Below, piece after piece: positions 1 through 8,232 of a stretch of 64,000 nt of DNA. The notes under the pieces were generated by a model that was not told the origin of the DNA, did not search any database, and saw only the letters and a program-made list of their open reading frames with translations. Each line of letters starts with the position of its first letter. Position 1 is the stretch's first letter. The stretch comes from Bacteroidota bacterium. GTDB taxonomy: Bacteria; Bacteroidota; Bacteroidia; Cytophagales; Cyclobacteriaceae. Position numbers and translations under genes: made by a program. The DNA lies in the NCBI GenBank assembly GCA_018267215.1, contig JAFDYX010000024.1:1-64000 (forward strand), in the 5' to 3' direction.

Positions 1-80
1 CCCATCCCGAACAGGGCAGTTAAGACCACCAGCGCCGATGGTACTAGGGCAAAACCCGGGAGAGTAGGACACCGCCCACC
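1..80 (+). rRNA. rrf: 5S ribosomal RNA, 3' part (5' end outside window)
   Basis: The first 80 bases match the 3' two thirds of a bacterial 5S rRNA. The conserved CCGAAC loop-B/C segment, the GCGCCGATGGTACT stretch and the closing GGGAGAGTAGGACACCGCC helix are in the expected order and spacing. The 5' strand of helix I lies to the left of the window, so a 16S-23S-5S operon presumably ends here. The exact 3' end is inferred from the start of the T run at 81. Confidence 0.93.
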
Positions 81-87
81 TTTTTTA

Positions 88-122
88 AACCCTCAACCTT
101 TAAAGGTTGAGGGTTCTGTTTT
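88..122 (+). terminator. Intrinsic terminator of the rRNA operon
   Basis: A perfect 14-bp inverted repeat at 88-101/102-115 (arm AACCCTCAACCTTT) starts seven bases after the 5S rRNA end. It is followed by a short T-rich tail, CTGTTTTT. Position and shape fit factor-independent termination of the rRNA transcript. Bases 123-284 hold no gene I can support. Confidence 0.85.
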
Positions 123-284
123 TAGGGAGACTTAGTAAATTTTGAAGTGATCGTTTAGGTGCTGATTTTAATTACAAGGCTGACCATCTAACGACCATAC
201 CGACCTTAATATCAATTTAACCGTTGGTAATACACTGATGCGGGAAATGAAAACGGGAGACCATTTTTGGTAAAATCTTATTTT

Positions 285-1928
285 ATGCTAAAAAGGTGTC
301 TGCTATTAATGGTTATTACCATTGTGTTTTCGGAGGGCATGAGTCAAGGATATAATGACTATGCGCAGCTATCTCAACGTGTGAAGGCACTTGAAACAGC
401 TAACCCAGCTTTGGTAAAATTGCAATCACTTACAAAAACCTTGGGGGGCAAAGATATTTGGGTATTGGAGATTGGCTTAGGTGACAGAGCTAATCATCCG
501 GCTGTAGCTGTTGTTGGCGGAGTGGAAGGCTATCACCTACTTGGTTCTGCTTTGGCTGTTGGTTTTGCTGAGAAACTTTTAGCTGGCGCCAAGACAGACA
601 GTATAAAGAATTTACTTGCCTCGACAACATTTTATGTGTTTCCGTGTGTTAGCCCCGATGCTGCGGAGCAATACTTTGCAAAAATAAAATATGAACGAAG
701 CGCTAACGCCTCGCCAACTGATGATGACCGCGATGGAAAATTAAATGAAGACCCATTTGAGGACCTCAACAATGATGGTCTAATCACGTGGCTTCGTGTT
801 GAAGATGCTACCGGCAAATGGAAAACACATCCGGCCGATCCTCGTATTCTTGTTTTGGCTAATCCTGAAAAAGGAGAGAAGGGAAAATATATTTTGACAA
901 CGGAAGGTATTGATAATGATAAAGACGGAAAGGCTAACGAAGATGGAGAAGGGGGTATTCAATTTAACAAAAGCCTCACTTTCGATTTCCCATATTTTAC
1001 TCCCGGAGCAGGAGAAGGACCCGTTACTGAATTAGAAAATCGTGCTGTTTTGGATTATCTGTTTGAGCGGTTCAATATTTTTTCAGTCGTTACTTTTGGC
1101 CCTGCCAATACCTTATCTGATTCATGGAAGTTTGACCGCTCTAAAAATGCTGGCCGTGTGCCGCAGGGCATTTTAGAAAATGACGCCAAACCCATGAAGC
1201 TTGGAAGTGATTTGTATAAAAAAACCATCACAGCTAAAGATGCACCAGCAGCACCTTTTCAAAAAGGTGATTTTGCGCAGTGGGCTTATTTCCATTATGG
1301 TCGTTTTAGTTTTAGCACTCCCGGATGGTGGGCACCTAAGTTTGAAGTGCCAAAGGATACAGCACAGGTAAAAAAATACAAAGTCAATGAGGATAAAAAT
1401 ACCGATGTAGATTTTTTGCGTTGGGCAGAAAAAGAAGGAGAGGATGTATTTGTAAACTGGACAAAAATTAATCATCCGGATTTTGCAGGTAAGAATGTAG
1501 AAGTGGGTGGATTCAAACCTTTTGTAAAAAGCAATCCGCCCTATAAACTGGTGGACAAGCTCGCTGGAGAACATGCTAAGTTTATTGTTTCGCTGGCTAA
1601 GCAAAAACCAGAAATTGATATAGTGAACTTGAAGACTGAGCCGCTCGATAATGGTGTGTCGCGCATTACTCTTACGGTTCAAAACAAAGGATTATTTCCG
1701 GCCGTTGCCGATATAGCTAAAAATAATTATTGGGTAAAGTTGGTGAAGGTACAAGTGGGTGTTGCAGAGGGGCAGACTATTGTGAGCGGAAACAAAATTA
1801 CTTTGTTGCCGAACTTAGAGGCAGGAGAAACAAAAGAAATGAGTTGGCTTATCAAAGGAAAAGGTAAGGTAGCGATCGAGGCGGGAGCACCTCAGATGGG
1901 AATCAAAAAACTGGAGATCAACCTTTAA
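285..1928 (+). CDS. M14 carboxypeptidase-like secreted protein, probable pseudo-enzyme
   Basis: This 547-aa protein has an N-terminal signal peptide (hydrophobic stretch at residues 5-16, ending near MSQG) and aligns over its length with the M14-family zinc carboxypeptidase encoded next. It shares the two Asp-rich calcium-loop-like segments (about 146-165 and 208-222) and the C-terminal beta domain. The zinc site is gone. Where the neighbour has HSNE it reads EGYH (residues 81-84), so the His and Glu ligands appear exchanged. The third His is Gly272, and the catalytic Glu region reads FSTPGWW. It is therefore probably not a peptidase; a binding or scaffolding role for its active partner is inference. 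I prefer the ATG at 285 over an in-frame TTG at 267 because it puts the signal peptide at the N-terminus. The gap to the next gene is 6 nt, so the two are likely co-transcribed. Confidence 0.85.
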   Translation: MLKRCLLLMVITIVFSEGMSQGYNDYAQLSQRVKALETANPALVKLQSLTKTLGGKDIWVLEIGLGDRANHPAVAVVGGVEGYHLLGSALAVGFAEKLLAGAKTDSIKNLLASTTFYVFPCVSPDAAEQYFAKIKYERSANASPTDDDRDGKLNEDPFEDLNNDGLITWLRVEDATGKWKTHPADPRILVLANPEKGEKGKYILTTEGIDNDKDGKANEDGEGGIQFNKSLTFDFPYFTPGAGEGPVTELENRAVLDYLFERFNIFSVVTFGPANTLSDSWKFDRSKNAGRVPQGILENDAKPMKLGSDLYKKTITAKDAPAAPFQKGDFAQWAYFHYGRFSFSTPGWWAPKFEVPKDTAQVKKYKVNEDKNTDVDFLRWAEKEGEDVFVNWTKINHPDFAGKNVEVGGFKPFVKSNPPYKLVDKLAGEHAKFIVSLAKQKPEIDIVNLKTEPLDNGVSRITLTVQNKGLFPAVADIAKNNYWVKLVKVQVGVAEGQTIVSGNKITLLPNLEAGETKEMSWLIKGKGKVAIEAGAPQMGIKKLEINL

Positions 1929-1934
1929 AAACGA

Positions 1935-3671
1935 ATGAACATGAAACGATATTTGAATATCCTCACCTTCTTTCTCCTCTTGTCAACTGTATTAGTAGCA
2001 CAAGACGCCAATGATATTTTTCGGGCGGCCGGAACGCCAGAAAATCCTAAAGTACAAATCGTGTGGAACCGCTACAATAATTATAACGGGTTAACAGCTA
2101 TTTGCCAGAAACTATCTGCGGCACATCCCGACTTGGTGCGGATGGCATCCATCGGAAAAAGTTTTATGGGTAAAGATATTTGGGTGCTAACCGTTACTGA
2201 TTTTAAAAAAGGTAAGCCTGAAGAAAAGCCCGCTTATTATTTGGATGGGAACATACACTCGAACGAAATTCAGGGTTCTGAAATGGCACTCTACACCGCC
2301 TGGTATCTGGCGGAGTCGTACAACTCTATTGCTTTTATTAAAGAACTGCTGGGCGATAAAGTATTTTATATTATCCCGACCATCAATCCTGATGCGCGCG
2401 ATCATTACATGAAAGAACCCAACTCGCCCCACAGCCCCCGCTCCGGTTTGATACCCATTGACAACGACCGCGATGGTTTGGTGAATGAAGATGGATTTCA
2501 AGACCTGGATGGCAACGGACATATTACACAAATGATAAGAAAGAGCGCCACCGGCCGTTTTAAAAAAGACCCTACTGACCCGCGCAGGATTATACCCGCC
2601 AAAGTGGATGAGATGGGCGATTACCAATTGCTGGGCTTTGAAGCAATAGACAAAGATGGTGATGGCCGCGTGGGCGAAGACGGCACAGGCTCCTACGATC
2701 CTAACCGCGACTGGGGATGGAAATGGCAACCGAATTATATTCAAGGCGGTGCGTACAAATACCCGTTCAGCATTCCAGAAAACAGAGCGGTGCGCGATTT
2801 TGTGATGGCACACCCTAATATTGCCGGAGCACAAAGTTTTCATAATTCTGGCGGCATGATGTTGCGTGGCCCAGGAGCCGAAGAAGATGCCGGCACATAC
2901 AATGCAGACGATGCCCGCATTTATGACGCCATCGGAAAAAAAGGCGAACACTTGATTCCCGGATATCGCTATTTAGTAGTGTATAAAGATATGTACACCG
3001 TATGGGGAGGAGAGCTTGATTGGTTTTACGGAAGCCGTGGTGTTTATACGTTTTCAAATGAGTTGTTTAACTCCTATCAATATTTTCACAACAAAGAAGA
3101 GCGCGGCCAAGGACAAGACGATGTGTATGAATTTGATAAGTCGCTCCTCTTTGGCGATGCCTTGGTAGAGTGGAAAGAAATTGACCACCCTCAGTATGGA
3201 AAAATTGAAGTAGGTGGATTTAAGAAAAATTTCTCGCGAGCCGATCCGGGCTTTTTGCTTGAAAGCGATGCCCACCGCAATATGTCGTTTTGCATCTATC
3301 ACGCTTACAATATGCCTAAGTTGGAAATCCAGGAGGTTACAGAAAAAAATCTTGGCGGTGGACTTACCGAAGTTACAGCTGTGGTGGTGAACAAGCGTAT
3401 GCTGCCTACGCACGCCAGCCACGATTTAAAAAATAAAATAGAACGACCCGATTATATTTCTATCGAAGGAGCTAAGGTAGTGGCCGGCCTTGTAGTAGAT
3501 AACCGCGACCTCAACATAGTTCGCGAACAAAAAAATAATCCGTCTGTAATGGAAGTAGATAACATTCCGGGGCTGGGGGCAGTAACGGTGCGCTGGATTA
3601 TTTCTTCCGGAGCAAAATACAGCATCAAGGTGGACAGCAAAAAAGGTGGCGTTGCCGTAAAACAACGGTAG
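1935..3671 (+). CDS. M14 family zinc carboxypeptidase, secreted
   Basis: A 578-aa protein with a signal peptide (residues 1-22, ending VLVAQ) and a complete M14 active site: the HxxE zinc motif at H108/E111, an Asn-Arg pair at 257-258 (substrate carboxylate binding), the third zinc ligand H303 in SFHNSGG, and a general-base Glu near 376 in TFSNELF. Two Asp-rich loops (IDNDRDGLVNEDG at about 176 and IDKDGDGRVGEDG at about 238) look like calcium-binding insertions typical of the large Bacteroidota members. It probably removes C-terminal residues from peptides in the periplasm or outside the cell. It lies 6 nt after its degenerate paralogue, and the pair presumably arose by tandem duplication. 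Confidence 0.9.
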   Translation: MNMKRYLNILTFFLLLSTVLVAQDANDIFRAAGTPENPKVQIVWNRYNNYNGLTAICQKLSAAHPDLVRMASIGKSFMGKDIWVLTVTDFKKGKPEEKPAYYLDGNIHSNEIQGSEMALYTAWYLAESYNSIAFIKELLGDKVFYIIPTINPDARDHYMKEPNSPHSPRSGLIPIDNDRDGLVNEDGFQDLDGNGHITQMIRKSATGRFKKDPTDPRRIIPAKVDEMGDYQLLGFEAIDKDGDGRVGEDGTGSYDPNRDWGWKWQPNYIQGGAYKYPFSIPENRAVRDFVMAHPNIAGAQSFHNSGGMMLRGPGAEEDAGTYNADDARIYDAIGKKGEHLIPGYRYLVVYKDMYTVWGGELDWFYGSRGVYTFSNELFNSYQYFHNKEERGQGQDDVYEFDKSLLFGDALVEWKEIDHPQYGKIEVGGFKKNFSRADPGFLLESDAHRNMSFCIYHAYNMPKLEIQEVTEKNLGGGLTEVTAVVVNKRMLPTHASHDLKNKIERPDYISIEGAKVVAGLVVDNRDLNIVREQKNNPSVMEVDNIPGLGAVTVRWIISSGAKYSIKVDSKKGGVAVKQR

Positions 3672-3833
3672 AAATTTTGAAATGACTGCAGCCTGCAACA
3701 GTTGCAATAGACCACTTACCCTTGGTGTTGCGTAGGCTTGTGCGGTGACCTTACCAACAGGAGTACACATTTGTAAGCCTTTATGCCACAGAAGAAATTT
3801 TTTAAACACAAATTATACAATCCGCTTTATCTA

Positions 3834-3860
3834 CTGTTCAACATTACAAATGTCGAACAG
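3834..3860. repeat. Imperfect palindrome in the 292-nt spacer after the M14 pair
   Basis: CTGTTC...GAACAG arms continue after one A-C mismatch into ACAT/ATGT, giving a 10-of-11-bp stem with a 5-nt loop. No T run follows, so it is a weak terminator candidate. It could equally be an operator for the regulator gene that starts about 100 nt downstream. The rest of 3672-3963 holds no supportable gene. Confidence 0.4.
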
Positions 3861-3963
3861 CAATTGGAACGATTTTTTTAAAGTAAACATCAAAACACCA
3901 ATGATGCGAAAGAAAATTAATTCATGATTTTATAATTTCGGTAACTAATTCAACATTCAATCA

Positions 3964-5109
3964 TTGCATAACATTCAACTCGTTCAAATTCTATATTCTG
4001 CTGCGAGCATTCAGGGGTTGTTTCTTTCTTTTTTATTGTTACGAACAAAAGTCAACCAGCCAGCCAATCGAATACTTGCCATCCTTCTGGTTATTCTTTC
4101 TTTCCACTTGGTACTGGTAGGATTTGATAACCGTGAATTCTTTCTCGCTTATCCACACCTAAGCCGGGTATCGTGGATAATCGGTTCACTTTATTGGCCG
4201 TTAATTTTTCTTTTCGTACAATATATTACTCAAACTCAACCGGATAAAATCTGGAAAAGCTTTTGGCTCTTTATTCCCTTCCTTATTCTGACTGTGATTG
4301 TGCTGCCTTACTATGCCTTGGATGCCGAAGAGAAGCGCGCTCTCTTAACCGATTTTGAAGAAGCCTCACTCGAAGATTTCGGCTGGGTCAATCAAGCAGT
4401 CTCTCTGCTTCATATCGTATTCCAAACCTTTATTCTGATGTACTACTTGCGTTTTTAAAAAAAGCTCTACGAAGAATTTTCTGAAGTGGAATCCCTGCGC
4501 ATTCAATGGCTAAAACAATTTCTGGTTCTTACCCTCGCAGCTACCGTATTGGCTGTACTTTCTTTCTTCGCTCGCACTTGGCAGGTGCCAATATTGGAAC
4601 AGTTTTATTCATTTCACTTTATCGGCATTGTATTATTGTTCTACTGGCTTTCGTACAAGGCGCTGACTCAACCCGTGTTATTTGGAATTGGGAAAGAAAT
4701 TCAATCACCAATTATAGCGATAGAAGAGAAGTACAAAAAGTCGACACTTGAGACCGAACAACTCATCTTCATTTTCGATAAAGTAAGGCACGTGTTGCAC
4801 GACCAACAACTATATCTCAAAAACGACCTTACTCTTACACAACTCTCTGTAGCTGTGGGTATTTCGCGCCACCAGCTATCACAAGCCATTAATTCCTGTT
4901 ATACCGGAAATTTTTTTGACCTTATTAATGACTACCGGGTAGAAGCCTTTAAGCAGTTTGCATCACAACCAAGCAAAAAACATCTAAGTCTGTTGGGTAT
5001 TGCCCAGGAGGCCGGGTTTAATTCAAAAGCATCTTTTTATTCAGTATTCAAGAAAAAGACGGGAATGACCCCGGCCGAGTATCTTGAAAGTACGTCTAAA
5101 GCCACGTAA
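3964..5109 (+). pseudogene. AraC-family regulator with N-terminal membrane domain, interrupted by an in-frame TAA
   Basis: Two consecutive open segments in the same frame (3964-4458 and 4459-5109) form one AraC-type regulator with a multi-helix membrane sensor. The first gives 164 aa with four to five hydrophobic helices. The second gives the last two helices and then a C-terminal AraC HTH domain with typical motifs (LTLTQLSVAVGISRHQLSQ; GIAQEAGFNSKASFYSVFKK). The only interruption is TAA at 4456-4458, one substitution from AAA (Lys), in a Lys-rich linker (LRF-stop-KKLYEEF). No frameshift is needed. The likely start is TTG at 3964, because no ATG exists near the N-terminus. The second half could be translated separately from an internal codon such as GTG 4486, but would lack most of the sensor. 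A sequencing error cannot be excluded. Confidence 0.8.
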
Positions 5110-5205
5110 ATCAGTCCAAACGGATTGGAATAGACTCTTAGATCGACTTCTGCAAGCAACTTTTTTACCCTGATCCGTTCATTGCATCAATAAAAAAATT
5201 GACAA

Positions 5206-6042
5206 ATGAAACGGATGCTTACAGTTGCTACACTTCTCATCACCGGGATTGCCCTCGCACAAAACTATGAAAGCAGGACATGGATGCCTTTAGAGAATCG
5301 AATCGGGATAGCCATCGGCATTGGCTCGGTTACGTACCTCGATAAAAATTCATCCCCCCTTGTCTATCAAAGCAGACCTAAAAATCTGCGACTGTTTTAT
5401 AACCTGGAGAGCAACAAGTTTATATTCTCTGTAGATCTGGATGTGAAAATGGGAAGCAATACCCTTAAATATCACAAAGACAGAACGCTCTTCTTCCAGG
5501 AAGAAGACTATAAAGGAAACAAGGAAGACAAAAAATTTCCTGTGGGAGGCTCCTTCATGGCTGGAAGAATATCGCTTGGCGCTTATTATAAAATTTCTTC
5601 TGCGCAGGAGCCTACCTTTAAGGTGGCAGTGGGTGGAAGAATTATGAATGAAATGTTTTATCCTCAAGGATGGAATACAAGTGGCATATTCAATGCATTA
5701 AGCTTTAGTCCGGAAGCGTTAACCCAACATCGGGTTAATGAGCATCATCAGTTTACTGCCTCGGTGCGCATTCCGGTAGTAGCAAGACTCAGCCGCCTGC
5801 CATACGATAACACCGTTTCGGCTCCGGGGAAGAATCAGGTGCAGGGTTTTTTTCGCAATTCGAGTTGGGTGGGTCTTTCAAAATTTCTTGCTCCGGCCAT
5901 GACAATAGGTTACAACTATCAACTTAATACCAGTTGGGGAACAGGCCTGAGTTATGAACTTGGAGGCTATAACATTCAAACACCACAACAGATGAAGATG
6001 CTGAGTCAATCTATACTAGCTAATTTTCACCATCAATTTTAA
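5206..6042 (+). CDS. Hypothetical outer-membrane beta-barrel-like protein
   Basis: 278 aa with a clear signal peptide (MKRMLTVATLLITGIALAQ, cleavage after LAQ). The mature part has alternating strands rich in aromatic and glycine residues (for example GIAIGIGSVTYL, MTIGYNYQLNTSWGTGLSYEL) and ends in Phe (HHQF), as expected of an outer-membrane barrel. I recognise no specific family. It lies 96 nt after the disrupted AraC-like gene and may once have been its target; that is inference from proximity only. Confidence 0.7.
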   Translation: MKRMLTVATLLITGIALAQNYESRTWMPLENRIGIAIGIGSVTYLDKNSSPLVYQSRPKNLRLFYNLESNKFIFSVDLDVKMGSNTLKYHKDRTLFFQEEDYKGNKEDKKFPVGGSFMAGRISLGAYYKISSAQEPTFKVAVGGRIMNEMFYPQGWNTSGIFNALSFSPEALTQHRVNEHHQFTASVRIPVVARLSRLPYDNTVSAPGKNQVQGFFRNSSWVGLSKFLAPAMTIGYNYQLNTSWGTGLSYELGGYNIQTPQQMKMLSQSILANFHHQF

Positions 6043-6047
6043 ATACC

Positions 6048-6107
6048 TCACCTCATTCCTCAGACACACCTCTCGATAGTGAGAGGGAAAAGGAGTGAGA
6101 GGAATAA
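6048..6107. repeat. Palindromic intergenic element (CTCACTCC/GGAGTGAG type)
   Basis: The spacer before the S41 protease gene contains CCTCTC/GAGAGG arms (6069-6074/6081-6086) nested inside a longer pyrimidine/purine symmetry: CCTCACCTCATTCCTC on the left, AAAGGAGTGAGAGG on the right. Such CT-rich palindromes occur dispersed in intergenic regions of Bacteroidota. I cannot count its copies from one window. Confidence 0.4.
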
Positions 6108-6141
6108 AATAAACTTAAAAGCAGCCAAAATATCTATCACT

Positions 6142-7203
6142 ATGAAATCAATAAAATACCTACGATCCTTCTTCATTACTGTGATTTGCTCGATCTTCAT
6201 AATGGCCTCGTGTAAGGACGAATTAGTTGGTTTTGAAAAAGAAAACACACCCACCCATAACTTCGAACAGTTCTGGAAAACATTTGATGAACATTACGGA
6301 ATGTTCGAATATAAGAACATTGACTGGAAGACGATCCATGATCAGTTCAAACCACGAATTAATGATCAGATGACAGATGAAGAATTTTATAAAGTATTGA
6401 GCGATATGATAGTGTTGCTCAATGACAATCATTTGAACCTCTACCCTACCAATGGTAAACTTCCCGTTTTTCCGGGTGGTGTGTTGAGCTATCGCAATAG
6501 GCAATTAGAAATATCAAAAGTGCAGGAAGATTATGATCTCGAAGTTGCTAAAACATACACCACGGGTTATGAACAGCTAACAGAAAATATTGGTTATGGA
6601 AAGTTGCCTAACAATCTGTTCTACTTAAATATAAAAGGCACTGATGGTTTGAAAGATGTTGAAAAACAAATGAAGAAAGTAATGACGAGTATTGCCGATG
6701 CCAACGGAGTGATTATTGATATACGTGGATTTTATGGCGGTTACGATCCCGTGTCGCAGTATATGGCCGGTTGTTTTGCTTCCTCTAAGAAATTATACAT
6801 GACTACAAAAAAACGCAACGGCCCTGCGCATACTGATTTCACCGAATCTGCTGAGTGGTATGTTGAACCTAAGACGAGCAATCCTTTTACTAAACCGGTA
6901 CTGGTGCTCACTTCGCGCTTTACTCAAAGCGCTGGTGAAACTTTTGAGTTGGCTCTTCGGCAGTTTAATCATGTAAATGTGGTGGGCGACACAACAGCCG
7001 GAAGTTTTTCAGACAACCCCAATTTTGAAATGTATAATGGATGGATGTTCAGTATATCAGTAGGAGACTACCGCGCACCGGGTGGGGTTAGTTATGAGGG
7101 GGTTGGAATCTCACCGGATGTATACAGTAAAACTACAAAAAAAAATTTACTGGCTGGAAAAGATGTAACGTTGGAGAAAGCGGTGGAAATGCTTTCCAGG
7201 TAG
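6142..7203 (+). CDS. S41 family serine protease, lipoprotein
   Basis: 353 aa. The N-terminus carries a lipoprotein signal with acylated Cys24 (IMASC), so the protein should be anchored in the outer or inner membrane. A helical N-terminal region (FEQFWKTFDEHYGMFEYKN) precedes the S41 fold typical of tricorn/IRBP-type members. Visible active-site elements are the LNDNH motif (H97) and the nucleophile Ser263 in TQSAGETF, followed by the GDTTAGSFSDN turn. The family cleaves peptides at the envelope. I chose ATG 6142 over an upstream in-frame start at 6079 because the lipoprotein signal then begins at residue 1. Confidence 0.88.
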   Translation: MKSIKYLRSFFITVICSIFIMASCKDELVGFEKENTPTHNFEQFWKTFDEHYGMFEYKNIDWKTIHDQFKPRINDQMTDEEFYKVLSDMIVLLNDNHLNLYPTNGKLPVFPGGVLSYRNRQLEISKVQEDYDLEVAKTYTTGYEQLTENIGYGKLPNNLFYLNIKGTDGLKDVEKQMKKVMTSIADANGVIIDIRGFYGGYDPVSQYMAGCFASSKKLYMTTKKRNGPAHTDFTESAEWYVEPKTSNPFTKPVLVLTSRFTQSAGETFELALRQFNHVNVVGDTTAGSFSDNPNFEMYNGWMFSISVGDYRAPGGVSYEGVGISPDVYSKTTKKNLLAGKDVTLEKAVEMLSR

Positions 7204-7300
7204 AGTTGTTGTAATACGAATCAACATAGCAAACGCAAGCCGCAGATTGTATAAAAACAGTTCTTTTACACCGGATTAATCAAATTTTTTTCATATCCAA

Positions 7301-7317
7301 GCAACCTTTATGGTTGC
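7301..7317 (+). repeat. Small hairpin in the leader of the GIN-domain gene
   Basis: GCAACC-TTTAT-GGTTGC forms a perfect 6-bp stem about 33 nt upstream of the ATG at 7350. It sits in a 146-nt spacer that otherwise holds no gene. A regulatory role is unproven; the hairpin could protect the 5' end of the mRNA. Confidence 0.35.
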
Positions 7318-7349
7318 CCAGTAATCTTTCAGGCAATAAAAAAATAATT

Positions 7350-8165
7350 ATGAAACGAATACTTATTCTTCTCTTCTTAGTAATCACCGGCTTTGGATAC
7401 GCGCAGGTGAAGGAAACACGCCAGGTTGAAACGTTTACCAAATTGTCATTTCGCGTGCCGGGCAAGTTGATCCTTAAACAAGGCTCTTCGCAGAGCGTAG
7501 TGCTTTCGGGCGATAAGGATATGCTCGAAAAAATTGAAACAGAGGTAAGTGGTGGCCACTTGTCTATCGAAATTCCGGCCAAGTGGGCTTTGAGGAACTG
7601 GCATTGGCGTGACGAAAACAAAATTACAGCTTACGTTACAGTTAAAGATATTGAAGCCATCAGCGTGAGCGGCTCTGGCGATTTGGAAAGTGATGGTAAA
7701 ATTTTATCCAATGATATGGAGTTGCGCGTGAGCGGCTCGGGCTCGTTGACGATTGACCTGGATGCCAAAGGCGAGCTGAGAGCCGATGTATCTGGAAGTG
7801 GCGACATAACTGCAAAAGGTTCGTGCCGGGAGTTTGAGAGCCATGTGAGCGGCTCAGGCAAAGTAAACTTAACCTGTGCCATTTCAGGCAAAGCCGATGT
7901 AGGTGTTTCGGGCTCAGGCCGAATTTCTATGAACGGCAGAGCGAATGAAATTAAAGCACACATCAGCGGCTCGGGAAAAGTATTGGCTTCTGATCTGGAA
8001 GTTTCTAAATGCGATGTGCGTATCTCCGGCTCGGGCGATGTGGAGATCAATGTAAAAGATGCGCTGGATGCCAATATTTCCGGTAGCGGGAGTGTTAGCT
8101 ACAAAGGCAACCCCAGCCAGGTAAACAGCCACTCATCGGGCAGCGGAAAGGTGAGGAAGATGTAA
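7350..8165 (+). CDS. GIN-domain (DUF2807) putative adhesin, secreted
   Basis: 271 aa with a signal peptide (MKRILILLFLVITGFGYAQ) and a GIN domain, the fold called putative auto-transporter adhesin head. The body is built from nine repeats of the motif [V/I/S]SGSG followed by a short strand, spaced 16 to 31 residues apart, from residue about 105 to the C-terminus. This predicts a right-handed beta-helix whose turns are marked by the SGSG corners. A Trp/Arg-rich loop (WALRNWHWRDE, about 77) precedes the repeats. The role in adhesion is by family name only. A strong palindrome follows the gene and separates it from the convergent neighbour. Confidence 0.88.
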   Translation: MKRILILLFLVITGFGYAQVKETRQVETFTKLSFRVPGKLILKQGSSQSVVLSGDKDMLEKIETEVSGGHLSIEIPAKWALRNWHWRDENKITAYVTVKDIEAISVSGSGDLESDGKILSNDMELRVSGSGSLTIDLDAKGELRADVSGSGDITAKGSCREFESHVSGSGKVNLTCAISGKADVGVSGSGRISMNGRANEIKAHISGSGKVLASDLEVSKCDVRISGSGDVEINVKDALDANISGSGSVSYKGNPSQVNSHSSGSGKVRKM

Positions 8166-8176
8166 TCCAAAATAAC

Positions 8177-8228
8177 AAAGTATAAAACTGAGAGTAAAGA
8201 AAAGCACAGACTTTTAGTTTTATACTTT
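8177..8228. terminator. Bidirectional terminator between convergent genes
   Basis: A perfect 13-bp inverted repeat, AAAGTATAAAACT (8177-8189) and its complement (8216-8228), encloses a 26-nt loop. It fills the 67-nt gap between the stop codons of the GIN-domain gene and the gene on the minus strand. The A/T-rich outer arms provide a terminal T run in either direction. Confidence 0.7.
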
Positions 8229-8232
8229 ACGC

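Noticed and set aside
2187-2951. A 254-codon open frame on the minus strand inside the M14 peptidase gene
   Set aside because: It lies wholly antisense to a well-supported peptidase gene, has no recognisable domain, and its composition reflects the complementary strand.
3745-3927. A 60-codon open frame in the spacer before the AraC-like gene
   Set aside because: No domain, no signal peptide, no promoter, and an amino-acid composition expected from AT-rich noncoding DNA.
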